In this document: one piece after another, positions 55,830 through 63,741 of the stretch | Position numbering within the stretch: position 1 is the first letter of the stretch | Layout of the letters: the number at the start of each line of letters is the position of its first letter | Assembly: GCF_002811945.1 (NCBI RefSeq) | Contig: NZ_NPDX01000007.1 | Location: 62,001 to 126,000, forward strand | Origin: Leptospira harrisiae | Lineage (GTDB): Bacteria > Spirochaetota > Leptospiria > Leptospirales > Leptospiraceae | Reading direction: 5' to 3' | DNA: 64,000 bases | Notes under the pieces: generated by a model | The model's database searches: none | The model's input: only the letters and a program-made list of their open reading frames with translations | What the model was told of the DNA's origin: nothing | Position numbers and translations under genes: made by a program

Positions 55830-56996
55830 ATGTATAGCCAATTCACAGAGCAACAACTTGAAATCAGAGATTTAGTTCGTAACTTCGTAAAAAAAGAAAT
55901 CCCACATGAAGTCGCATTGCACTGGGATGAGAAAAACCAACACCCAACTGAACTCATCAATAAAATGCGTTCGGAACTTGGAATTAACGGTCTTGTCATT
56001 CCAGAAGAATACGGTGGATGGGGACTTGGTGCGATAGAACAGTGTTTGGCCATCGAGGAACTTTCTCGTGGATGCCTTGGAATCGCATTAGGATTTGCTT
56101 ACACTGGTCTTGGAATCCTTCCAATTCTTAAAGGTGCGACTCACGAACAAAAATTAAAATGGCTTCCTGAAATTGCGGACGGTAAGTTCGGAGTTTCTTT
56201 CTGTTTGTCTGAGCCTGGTGCTGGTTCTGACGTTCCTGGTATGACCACTCGCGCTGAGAAAAAAGGCGACAAATGGATCATCAACGGTGCAAAACAATGG
56301 ATCACTGGTGCCTCTGATGCCCAAGCCTTTACTGTATTTGCTTATACTGATAAAAACCGCGGAACACGTGGAGTCTCTTGTTTCTACGTTCCACGTAACG
56401 CAAAAGGTTTAACTGTTGGTAAAAAAGAAGATAAACTCGGAATTAGAGCATCTTCCACACACCAAGTTATTTTTGAAGATTGTGAAGTCGGTGAAGACGC
56501 ACTCGTAGGAAAAGAAAACCTAGGTTTCGTTTACGCTCTTCAAACTTTGAATGCTTCTCGTCCGTTCGTAGCGGTGATGGGAGTGGGTGTAGCGCAAGCA
56601 GCACTTGACCACGCAGCTCGTTACGCTCGTGAGAGAGAACAGTTCGGTGTTAAAATCGGAACTTTCCAAGCAGTACAACACATGTTAGCTGATATGTCTA
56701 TTAAAGTAGAAACTGCAAGAGAAATCACTTACAAAGCAGCTCGTCTTTCTGATGCAAACGATCCTAACCTTCCAAAATACTCTGCAATTGCAAAAGCATA
56801 CGCTTCTGAATGTGCGGTTCAGTGTGCTACTGATGCAGTTCAAATTTTTGGTGGATACGGATACACGAAAGAGTATCCAGTTGAGAAGTTAATGAGAGAT
56901 TCAAAAATCCTCACAATCTTTGAAGGAACCACTCAAATCCAAAAGAACGAAATTGCAGCTTACGTAATCAAAGAAGCAGCTTCTAAAAAAGACTAA
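55830..56996 (+). CDS. Acyl-CoA dehydrogenase
   Basis: This is a 388-residue FAD enzyme of fatty-acid beta-oxidation. Visible motifs are CLSEPGAGSDVPGM, WIINGAKQWIT, YAREREQFGVKIGTFQAVQHMLADM, DAVQIFGGYGYTKEYPVEKLMRDSKILTIFEGTTQIQ with the catalytic Glu in IFEGT, and a normal C-terminus. Chain-length specificity is not evident. The codon use is regular, suggesting strong expression. Two hairpins follow the stop, the second a good terminator. An ETF pair is not in the window. Confidence 0.93.
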   Translation: MYSQFTEQQLEIRDLVRNFVKKEIPHEVALHWDEKNQHPTELINKMRSELGINGLVIPEEYGGWGLGAIEQCLAIEELSRGCLGIALGFAYTGLGILPILKGATHEQKLKWLPEIADGKFGVSFCLSEPGAGSDVPGMTTRAEKKGDKWIINGAKQWITGASDAQAFTVFAYTDKNRGTRGVSCFYVPRNAKGLTVGKKEDKLGIRASSTHQVIFEDCEVGEDALVGKENLGFVYALQTLNASRPFVAVMGVGVAQAALDHAARYAREREQFGVKIGTFQAVQHMLADMSIKVETAREITYKAARLSDANDPNLPKYSAIAKAYASECAVQCATDAVQIFGGYGYTKEYPVEKLMRDSKILTIFEGTTQIQKNEIAAYVIKEAASKKD

Positions 56997-57059
56997 TTCG
57001 ATTTTTAGAATCGAATGGTTAGAGAGAACCCTCTGGCAAGTTTGTCAGGGGGTTTTTTT
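56996..57059 (+). terminator. Tandem hairpins with intrinsic terminator after acyl-CoA dehydrogenase gene
   Basis: The first hairpin is ATTCGATT (56996-57003) / AATCGAAT (57009-57016). The second is AACCCTCTG (57027-57035) / CAGGGGGTT (57046-57054) with one G-T pair, followed by a run of seven T to 57059. The second is the terminator. Confidence 0.85.
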
Positions 57060-57083
57060 ATTTTGGGAGAGGATTTGGGGTTT

Positions 57084-57132
57084 GGTGGGGTACAGGATTG
57101 GATGTACGTATCCCCACCCTGATTGGGTGGGG
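57084..57132. repeat. GC-rich intergenic element with two competing hairpins
   Basis: GGTGGGG (57084-57090) can pair with CCCCACC (57112-57118), reinforced by inner GTAC pairs. The same CCCCACCC (57112-57119) can instead pair with GGGTGGGG (57125-57132) across the loop TGATT. A third related string, CCACCCGCCACCC, follows to about 57150. It lies between the terminator and the GNAT gene and is far more GC-rich than its surroundings. It looks like a dispersed intergenic repeat. Confidence 0.55.
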
Positions 57133-57242
57133 TGTGACCACCCGCCACCCAATAACTTCCCTATACAACATCCTCCCATTTCTCACTACCTAAAAAATGT
57201 ATTTGCAAATTTTAATATAAGGAAGTTCATCTTTCTACATCC

Positions 57243-57716
57243 ATGAATCAAAATTTCACAATCCGAGTGGTCGATTCCCTAGATCATCCCAAAGCCAGTC
57301 TTTGTTTGCACCATCTATGGGAAGAAATCCAAAATCGATATGGATTCCAAGCGCCGAATCCCATGGACTTCCAAGATTTTTTGCCACCTCTGGGAAGGTT
57401 TTTCCTCGCCGAACATTCCGTAACGGGTGAAGTGATGGGATCGGCCGCATATTCAAAGTTCAGTGATACGCAGTGTGAGTTGGATGCGGTTTATGTATTT
57501 GCAAAGTTTCGAAAAAACAATGTCGCAAGATCTTTGTTAAATGACTTAGAAAAACAAGCACAAACCGACCATTATTCTTCCTTGATCTTACGAGCTGGTG
57601 CCCCACAACCAGAGGCATTAACTTTATATAAAAACTTTGGATTCAAAGAAATTCCCGCTTTTGGTAAATGGATAACAGATCCCACTGCTATCTGTTTTGA
57701 GAAAATAATAATCTGA
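57243..57716 (+). CDS. GNAT-family N-acetyltransferase
   Basis: This is a 157-residue acyl-CoA-dependent acetyltransferase. The GNAT fold is visible: FLAEHSVTGEVMGSAAYSKF (strands 2-3), ELDAVYVFAKFRKNNVARSLLNDLEKQA (motif A, with the R-x-x-N-V-A pyrophosphate loop), and ALTLYKNFGFKEI (motif B). The substrate is unknown. The upstream region is the GC-rich intergenic element; no promoter is obvious. The 165 bases to the next gene hold nothing I can name. Confidence 0.8.
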   Translation: MNQNFTIRVVDSLDHPKASLCLHHLWEEIQNRYGFQAPNPMDFQDFLPPLGRFFLAEHSVTGEVMGSAAYSKFSDTQCELDAVYVFAKFRKNNVARSLLNDLEKQAQTDHYSSLILRAGAPQPEALTLYKNFGFKEIPAFGKWITDPTAICFEKIII

Positions 57717-57881
57717 GCGATTTATACTTCGGGATTCTCAGATTTTCTATTAAAAACGTTCTTTGCTAAGTAGAAATATTTGCGGATAATTCCCTAGTGT
57801 ATCCACTCGATTGTTATCAAGTTGTTTTATCGAAAAACCTAATCGCTTAAAAATAAACTTTACATACGAATTTTTGTTCCT

Positions 57882-58769
57882 ATGTTTTTCCCTATGTTTA
57901 AAAAAACACTCTCACTTATCTTCGCTCTCTTCTTTGCAATTCAATGTGCTGGTGACAAAAAAGAAACAGATGTAACTTCCTTAGCACTGCTTGGTCTACT
58001 TAGCAGTTCTTCCTCAGGATATACAGGAACTTGTACAACAACCTTCGGTGCCGGAGTTCCTTCTTGGATCCAAACAAGTTTTACATGTGTGACTGTGTCT
58101 GTCAGTGGATCTAATTATGTTTTTAAATTTAACTCACTGCCAACATACAAAAGTATTTATTGGGGTTCCTCTAGTGCAGGGTATGAATCGACGATGTATG
58201 TGAATTCGGGTCAAGCAAATGCGAAAAACCCCAATTTAATTAAATCTCAAAACTATACTTTGACAGTTCCAGCCGATAATACAAATACTTCTGCTCCGTC
58301 TTCTGGATTTGGTATGATTGGAGTTTCAACTAATGGAATTGCTATTTATAATGACCAAGCCGCACCCGGTGATTCTTTGTCGACTGAGTATTATACATTC
58401 GATTCTTCGCAAGGACACCCTACGAATACGGGATCTTATCATTATCACGTGGAACCTCCAAAAATTTCCAATAACGACAGCAAACTAGTAGGTATCGCTC
58501 AAGACGGTTATTTGATTTTTGGAAAAAAACATGATTCGACCACAGCGGGTTTAACTACTGGTTTTACTTTAGGTGGAGCCACTAGTAGTACACAGTGTAC
58601 GGGTGGTGGATTAACTACTGCTGTGCCAACCACTTGGGCTGGAGCAACCGATTACAATAATCAAAAAACAGCTGGATCAGCTCGTCATTACCATGTGAAT
58701 AATGGTTCCGAGGTAAACGGAATTCTACTTTCCGGAAAACTCATTGGATCCGGTGGATCAGCAAACTAA
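57882..58769 (+). CDS. YHYH-domain lipoprotein
   Basis: This is a 295-residue lipoprotein: signal peptide with lipobox AIQC, a Gly/Ser-rich linker, then the YHYH domain. The domain shows GSYHYHVEPP with the YHYH motif, IAQDGYLIFG, and a later HYHV. The His-rich motifs suggest metal binding. It begins a cluster with a MORN-like lipoprotein and an SCO-type copper chaperone, so copper handling or an extracytoplasmic oxidase is a fair guess. Two ATGs (57882, 57894) are possible starts; neither has a strong ribosome site. Confidence 0.8.
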   Translation: MFFPMFKKTLSLIFALFFAIQCAGDKKETDVTSLALLGLLSSSSSGYTGTCTTTFGAGVPSWIQTSFTCVTVSVSGSNYVFKFNSLPTYKSIYWGSSSAGYESTMYVNSGQANAKNPNLIKSQNYTLTVPADNTNTSAPSSGFGMIGVSTNGIAIYNDQAAPGDSLSTEYYTFDSSQGHPTNTGSYHYHVEPPKISNNDSKLVGIAQDGYLIFGKKHDSTTAGLTTGFTLGGATSSTQCTGGGLTTAVPTTWAGATDYNNQKTAGSARHYHVNNGSEVNGILLSGKLIGSGGSAN

Positions 58770-58786
58770 ATTCCAAAATTAAAATC

Positions 58787-59362
58787 ATGGAATTGGTAAA
58801 ACGAAGTCAAATTTTCCTTTATTTGGTTCTTCTCACCTCTTTTGTTCATTGCGGAGAGGTGGTGATGGATAATGATCCAGACTTGAGTCTTGGATTGGAA
58901 AGTATCTATTACTATAAGGGCCAAAAATTTTCTGGAAAAATGAAATCAATCCATCCAAACGGAACCATTCGTATGACATCTTTTAGGGACGGCCTGGAAG
59001 ATGGACCAACCGTTGATATCTATGCAAACGGTCAATTGGGTGCAGAGTATTTTTACAAACAAGGGAAACGCACTGGCACTCATCGAGGTTGGTATGAAAA
59101 CGGCAAAGCCAGATTCCAGTTTTCATATGAGAATGATTTAGCGGAAGGTGACCATTGGGAATGGCACGAAGACGGAACTGTCTATCGGTTTGCCAAATTT
59201 AAAAATGGGACCAACATTGGAACAAAAGTTTGGCGAAAAGACGGTAAAATATATTCCAATTATTCATATACTCCTGAGCGGTTGTATGGAGTGATTGGCT
59301 CCAAACTTTGTTTTAAACTCAAAGGTGATGAGACAAATAAAAAAACAGTTATCAATCCATGA
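58787..59362 (+). CDS. MORN / YwqK-like repeat lipoprotein
   Basis: This is a 191-residue lipoprotein with lipobox FVHC. The mature protein is made of short YwqK/MORN-variant repeats: IHPNGTIRMTSF, DIYANGQLGAEYFYKQGKRTG, WYENGKARFQFSYENDLAEG, WHEDGTVYRFAKFKNG. These form an open beta-meander. It lies 17 bases after the YHYH gene and overlaps the SCO gene by ATGA. MORN repeats usually serve contacts. Some annotations call the family an antitoxin; nothing here supports that. Confidence 0.8.
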   Translation: MELVKRSQIFLYLVLLTSFVHCGEVVMDNDPDLSLGLESIYYYKGQKFSGKMKSIHPNGTIRMTSFRDGLEDGPTVDIYANGQLGAEYFYKQGKRTGTHRGWYENGKARFQFSYENDLAEGDHWEWHEDGTVYRFAKFKNGTNIGTKVWRKDGKIYSNYSYTPERLYGVIGSKLCFKLKGDETNKKTVINP

Positions 59363-60069
59363 TCAAATTGATTCGATTTAATTTTCTATTTTTCATAATC
59401 AGCATACAATTATTCTCTTGTGGTTGGTTCCAACGCGAAGATGGAGAAAAAGATTCTAAAATAACTTTTTTTGATACGCCTAAAAAAGATTCACTACCTT
59501 ATTTTCGTGGTCGCGATTTAGAAGCATTTTGGGTGGATAAAGGCCAAACACCAAATTCTGCAAGAAAGGTAGATCCTTTTGTATTTCAAAACCAACTCAG
59601 TCAAAATATCGATGAATCACATTTTAAAGGAAAAATAACAGTCGTATCATTTTTCTTTGCTAGGTGCCATGGGATTTGCCCAAATATCATCCGAAATTTG
59701 AAATTTGTTCAATCGGAGATTACCAAATCTCAAAACATTCAGATTGTTTCTTATTCTGTTACCCCTGATTTGGATACTCCGCCTGAATTAAAAAAATTTG
59801 CAGAGGAAAAGGGGATTTATGCTAAGTATTGGAGTTTGTTAACTGGAGATAGAGAAAAAATCTTCGAAATTGCTCGTAATACATTCCAAGCGGATACAAA
59901 TACAACTAACAAAAATCCAACGAAGGACTTCGTTCACTCAGAACAAATTTTTTTAATAGATCCCAATTTAAATTTTCGAGGAGTCTATAATGGAAACCGG
60001 AGTGAATCGATAAAAACCATGCTTAACGACATGAAATTGTTAGTTGGAGAATTTGCGGCAAATCCATAG
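59359..60069 (+). CDS. SCO1/SenC-type copper chaperone lipoprotein
   Basis: This is a 236-residue protein with a signal segment ending in FSC, so probably a lipoprotein. The thioredoxin-fold SCO domain has the copper-binding CxxxC in FARCHGICPNI and the distal His in KDFVHSEQIF, spaced as in SCO proteins, plus SVTPDLDTP. SCO proteins load CuA of cytochrome c oxidase or handle copper redox. Here it is linked to a YHYH and a MORN protein rather than oxidase genes, suggesting a different client. Confidence 0.88.
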   Translation: MIKLIRFNFLFFIISIQLFSCGWFQREDGEKDSKITFFDTPKKDSLPYFRGRDLEAFWVDKGQTPNSARKVDPFVFQNQLSQNIDESHFKGKITVVSFFFARCHGICPNIIRNLKFVQSEITKSQNIQIVSYSVTPDLDTPPELKKFAEEKGIYAKYWSLLTGDREKIFEIARNTFQADTNTTNKNPTKDFVHSEQIFLIDPNLNFRGVYNGNRSESIKTMLNDMKLLVGEFAANP

Positions 60070-60070
60070 G

Positions 60071-60097
60071 AAATCATTAGGTTGATTTTTTAATTTT
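60071..60097 (+). terminator. Short hairpin with T-run after SCO gene
   Basis: AAATCA (60071-60076) and TGATTT (60083-60088) form a 6-bp stem with a T-rich tail (TTTTAATTTTT). The stem is short and AT-rich, so strength is doubtful. Confidence 0.4.
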
Positions 60098-60171
60098 TCT
60101 ATAAAAAAAGGGCTGACTTCGTTTTCTCACTCTGACAAAATCATACTTCTGTTTTATGGGGGTGGCTCTTT

Positions 60172-61983
60172 GTGAAAAAGAAGAAAAACGACAATCTAAT
60201 CCCTCCTTCCACCGTAAAAGCAGAAGGCAAAAAACAAGAACTCATCCTAAGACAAATGGAAACCCTAGGAAAACTGGGGCACTGGGAAGTCGATTTTGTA
60301 GGCCAAACCTTACATTGGTCAGAAGGAGTGTTTCACATTTTAGAAATGGATCCTTCTTCCATGCCTGTCGACCTAGAGACTGGATATCAATTTGTACATC
60401 CAGAAGACAGAGACATTGCTACCCAACATATGAAAGAGGTTTTGGAAAAAGGAATTCGTTACGATTTGGAATGTAGACTGATTACCACAACGGGAAAAGT
60501 CAAATTTGTTCATTCTCTTGCGGAAGTGGTTCGAAATGAAAAAAATGAACCCCAACAAATCGTAGGAATTTTTCAAGATGTCACCGAACAAAGAGAAGCA
60601 TATCAAACTTTGCTCGCGCAAGAATTAAGACTTAGCACAATCCTTCAATCTGAACCAGAATGTGTGAAAGTAGTTTCACCAGATGGAATTCTTGTAGAGA
60701 TGAATCCTGCAGGATTACAAATGATCGAAGCAAATTGTCCAGAAGATGCCATCGGACAAAAAGTTGAAAAATTAGTAAACCCTGCAGATTTAAAATTTTA
60801 TCAAACAATTCATAACAATGCTCTGCAAGGAATTAAGTCGAGTACTCGATTTCGAATCATCGGGTTTAAAGGCACGGAACGATGGTTGGAAAGTACGGCG
60901 GTTCCTTTAGAAAACCAAACTGGAGAAATCATTTCTGTTCTTAGTGTCACAAGAGATATATCTGAAAAAGTCATCGCTGAAGAAAAATTAATTCGGATCA
61001 AACGAAACCAAGATGCCCTGATCAATAGTACATCTGATTTGATTTGGTCTTTAGATTCTAACTTTTGTTTAATAGCTGCAAATAAATCATTTTTAGATGT
61101 GATGGGATTTCTTCGTGGATCAATTGCAAAAGAAGGAGATTCCGTTCTTATCATGAGCCAAGGTGAAGCCTTTTATGAAAAATGGAAAGGATATTATGAA
61201 AGAGGTCTTTCCGGTGAGTCATTCAAAACTTATGAAAGGTTCATTAGTCCGATCACAGGACAGGAAGAACATAGAGAAGTATTTTTTAATCCTATCCGTA
61301 ATGCTGAAAATATAATCACAGGTCTAGCTTGCTTTTCAAAAGACATCACCGATTTGATGGCAAAACGAATGGAACTCGTTGCTAGCGAAAAAAGATATAG
61401 AGCTCTTGTAGAAAATGGGGTTGATGTCATCGCGATTCTTAGCACGGAAGGGAAAGCTAAATATGTATCTCCTTCCATAACAAAAGTTCTGGGTTATTCG
61501 GAATCAGATGCCATGCATATGAACTTATTCGATTTTTTACATCATGATGATGTATCCAAAATTTCCAAACGATTGGAAGAGGTTCGTAATATACCTATTG
61601 GAAGTTCCCTCCCTAGTTATAATTTTAGAATCAAACATCGAGATGGATCTTGGCGGTGGGTTGAGTCTACAATTACCAACTTAATCGAGGATGAATCCAT
61701 TGGTGGAATTGTTGATAATTTTCATGATGTGACAGAACGAGTGTTCCAAATTACTGCCATCCAAACGCAAAACGAAAAACTAAAGGCCATTGCTTGGACC
61801 CAGTCACATGTAGTAAGGAATCCTCTGGCTCGGATTATGGGTCTTGTTGATTTAATCAAAATGGGGACTTTGTCTATAGAGGAAGAACGTAGGAGTTTGG
61901 ACCATTTGCTTGAATCAGCAAAGGAATTGGACAATATCATTCAGGACATCGTACTCAAATCCCAACGTGTCATTGTTCCTTAA
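60172..61983 (+). CDS. Multi-PAS sensor protein ending in a DHp-like segment, no ATPase domain
   Basis: This is a 603-residue soluble protein with a GTG start (GGGGGTGG about 8 bases upstream). It carries four PAS-like domains at about 25-140 (LGHWEVDFVGQTLHWSEGVF), 150-270 (CVKVVSPDGILVEMNPAG), 280-400 and 405-525 (YVSPSITKVLGYSESD; WRWVESTITNL). The last 65 residues look like the first histidine-kinase helices: HVVRNPLARIMGLVDLI with His near residue 545, then SAKELDNIIQDIV. It stops there with no N, G1 or G2 boxes. It may act as a dimer-forming sensor that works with a separate ATPase. Confidence 0.78.
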   Translation: MKKKKNDNLIPPSTVKAEGKKQELILRQMETLGKLGHWEVDFVGQTLHWSEGVFHILEMDPSSMPVDLETGYQFVHPEDRDIATQHMKEVLEKGIRYDLECRLITTTGKVKFVHSLAEVVRNEKNEPQQIVGIFQDVTEQREAYQTLLAQELRLSTILQSEPECVKVVSPDGILVEMNPAGLQMIEANCPEDAIGQKVEKLVNPADLKFYQTIHNNALQGIKSSTRFRIIGFKGTERWLESTAVPLENQTGEIISVLSVTRDISEKVIAEEKLIRIKRNQDALINSTSDLIWSLDSNFCLIAANKSFLDVMGFLRGSIAKEGDSVLIMSQGEAFYEKWKGYYERGLSGESFKTYERFISPITGQEEHREVFFNPIRNAENIITGLACFSKDITDLMAKRMELVASEKRYRALVENGVDVIAILSTEGKAKYVSPSITKVLGYSESDAMHMNLFDFLHHDDVSKISKRLEEVRNIPIGSSLPSYNFRIKHRDGSWRWVESTITNLIEDESIGGIVDNFHDVTERVFQITAIQTQNEKLKAIAWTQSHVVRNPLARIMGLVDLIKMGTLSIEEERRSLDHLLESAKELDNIIQDIVLKSQRVIVP

Positions 61984-62046
61984 ATTAATTCTTCTGAAGC
62001 TTTAATTTATCTTGTATTTTGTACTCAATTCGTTCTAATTCGTGCC

Positions 62047-62634
62047 ATGGTTTTCTCAACTTTTCTTTCAGACTTAATTCTTTCCTTAGTTTCTTTGGCG
62101 ATGGCCTACAGGTTCGTCGGAAAGTCTTCCATTCCTTCTCGTTCCGCTTTGTATGGATTTGCAATCATTGGAATTTCTGCTGGTCTTGGTTCGATCCATT
62201 TTCTAGGGATCAATACACTGGATTCTATCTATCGTTTTTTTGTGGGTTTGTCAGGTTGTGTGGGTGTTCCTCTTTTGGGACTCGCCTTTTTCCACTTCAC
62301 TTTTCGTTCTCTATCGGAAAAAACTTTTTTCCTCTTCATAGCTGTCGCATTTCTTCTTTACCTAGCATTTTCTTATCTCTACCCACTGGGCATTTACTCG
62401 ACAGTCGTTGGTGGAATTGCCATGTTTATCATTCTTATTAGTTCACTAGTTCGTTTCCCTAGAAAATCAAATGCAGCGATTATGGGAATCATTGGTTCTG
62501 TTTTATTTATTGTTGCTGGTCTTGTGATTGGTACGAAAGGATCAACAGGGCCTATCCTGAACGTTGATATCTTCCATATCTTACTTGCGATCGCCAATTA
62601 TTGTATCGCAGAGGGAATTCGCAAATTAAGCTAG
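62047..62634 (+). CDS. Integral membrane protein of unknown function
   Basis: This is a 195-residue protein of seven predicted membrane helices with very short loops (VFSTFLSDLILSLVSLAMAYRF; FFLFIAVAFLLYLAFSYLY; AAIMGIIGSVLFIVAGLVI). It ends with HILLAIANYCIAEGIRKL. I see no catalytic motif. It sits between two signalling genes on the same strand, 40 bases before the diguanylate cyclase gene, so it may be part of a sensor group. Confidence 0.65.
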   Translation: MVFSTFLSDLILSLVSLAMAYRFVGKSSIPSRSALYGFAIIGISAGLGSIHFLGINTLDSIYRFFVGLSGCVGVPLLGLAFFHFTFRSLSEKTFFLFIAVAFLLYLAFSYLYPLGIYSTVVGGIAMFIILISSLVRFPRKSNAAIMGIIGSVLFIVAGLVIGTKGSTGPILNVDIFHILLAIANYCIAEGIRKLS

Positions 62635-62674
62635 ATTAAAATAGAGGAGAATAAAAAATCTTTCCTAAGTATCT

Positions 62675-63694
62675 ATGGAAAGCTCCTCTTCTGATTCAAC
62701 ATTAGAAAGAATACTCAAACTCCAAACAGAGTTAACGGCTGCTAAACCAGAAGTTCCTTATTTATTAGATCTCATCACTCTCCGGGCCAAAGAAATTACT
62801 GGCTCTGAAGGTGCTGTTTTCGAACTTGTGGAAGGCGATGATTTGGTTTACCGTGCGGCCAGTGGCAAAGCTGAAAAACAAATTGGACTAAGACTACCAA
62901 TGAAAGGTAGTTTTTCTGGTCTCAGCCTCCAATCAAGATCCACTTTATATTGTGTTGATTCCGAAGAGGATGATCGTGTCAACCGCGAGGCTTGCCGTGT
63001 TGTGGGACTTCGGTCTATGATTGTTCTTCCTTTATACTTTGACACTGAAGTATTAGGTGTGTTAAAAGTTTATAGTTCTAAAGTTGGGTTTTATTCATCT
63101 AACGATACTTATGTGCTCAATATGTTATCTGGCACAATGGCAGCAGTTTTACACAACGCATATCGTTGGGCGGAAAAAGAAAAAAAGCTTCAATCAATGG
63201 CATATTTGGCAAGCCATGATACACTCACTGGTATTCACAACCGTTCTGCATTTTATGATAGTTTAAGAAAGGGTCTCACTCAAATTACAAACGATGGATC
63301 CTCGTTAACGGTTGCTTTATTTGATTTGGATGGACTCAAAAAAATAAATGATGCTTACGGGCATGCGGCAGGAGATTTTTATATTGTTCAGTTTGCTCAA
63401 CGACTTTCACGTCTCATCCAAAACCAAGATATTTTGGCAAGGCTCGGAGGAGATGAATTCGGTTTGATCCTCATCCATAAGGAATCCAAAGAATCCATTT
63501 TATACCGGTTGGAACAGACCAGAAACATGGTGGAAGTAGAAATTCAATTCGAAACGACCAAACTCCAAATCAAATCCAGTATAGGCATTTCCTTTTCTTC
63601 CGATGACGGATATGAACCTGAAACATTGGTGGCGGTAGCGGATAGCCGTATGTACGAAAACAAAAGGGCGCGAAAAAAAGGAGAAAATTCCTAA
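62675..63694 (+). CDS. GAF-GGDEF diguanylate cyclase
   Basis: This is a 339-residue soluble protein. An N-terminal GAF domain lies at about 20-165 (SEGAVFELVEGDDLVYRAASG; MIVLPLYFDTEVLGVLKVYS). The GGDEF domain follows: SHDTLTGIHNRSAF, ALFDLDGLKKINDAYGHAAGD, and an intact active site ARLGGDEFG. The inhibitory RxxD site five residues before GGDEF is absent (QNQD), so product inhibition through it is not expected. It should make c-di-GMP in response to a GAF ligand. Confidence 0.9.
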   Translation: MESSSSDSTLERILKLQTELTAAKPEVPYLLDLITLRAKEITGSEGAVFELVEGDDLVYRAASGKAEKQIGLRLPMKGSFSGLSLQSRSTLYCVDSEEDDRVNREACRVVGLRSMIVLPLYFDTEVLGVLKVYSSKVGFYSSNDTYVLNMLSGTMAAVLHNAYRWAEKEKKLQSMAYLASHDTLTGIHNRSAFYDSLRKGLTQITNDGSSLTVALFDLDGLKKINDAYGHAAGDFYIVQFAQRLSRLIQNQDILARLGGDEFGLILIHKESKESILYRLEQTRNMVEVEIQFETTKLQIKSSIGISFSSDDGYEPETLVAVADSRMYENKRARKKGENS

Positions 63695-63722
63695 AGGATT
63701 CTTTCGTCTCTGGGTTTGAGTT

Positions 63723-63741
63723 TTTGTCTAATCTAGACAAA
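63723..63741. promoter_or_regulatory. 19-bp palindrome touching the start codon of the flavin oxidoreductase gene
   Basis: TTTGTCTA (63723-63730) and TAGACAAA (63734-63741) are perfect complements around ATC, and the last base is the A of the ATG. The symmetry and place fit a repressor operator, for example of a TetR-type regulator. As a hairpin it would also cover the ribosome site. Confidence 0.5.

Noticed and set aside
57717..57881. Gap before the YHYH gene examined for tRNA or small RNA
   Set aside because: No cloverleaf, conserved T-loop or strong hairpin could be found.
60156..60476. 106-codon frame at the start of the PAS protein gene
   Set aside because: Basic, low-quality translation overlapping a clear PAS domain in another frame.
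62019..62441. 140-codon frame overlapping the membrane protein gene
   Set aside because: The Phe/Cys/Ser-rich translation has no family pattern, and the other frame gives a regular seven-helix protein.
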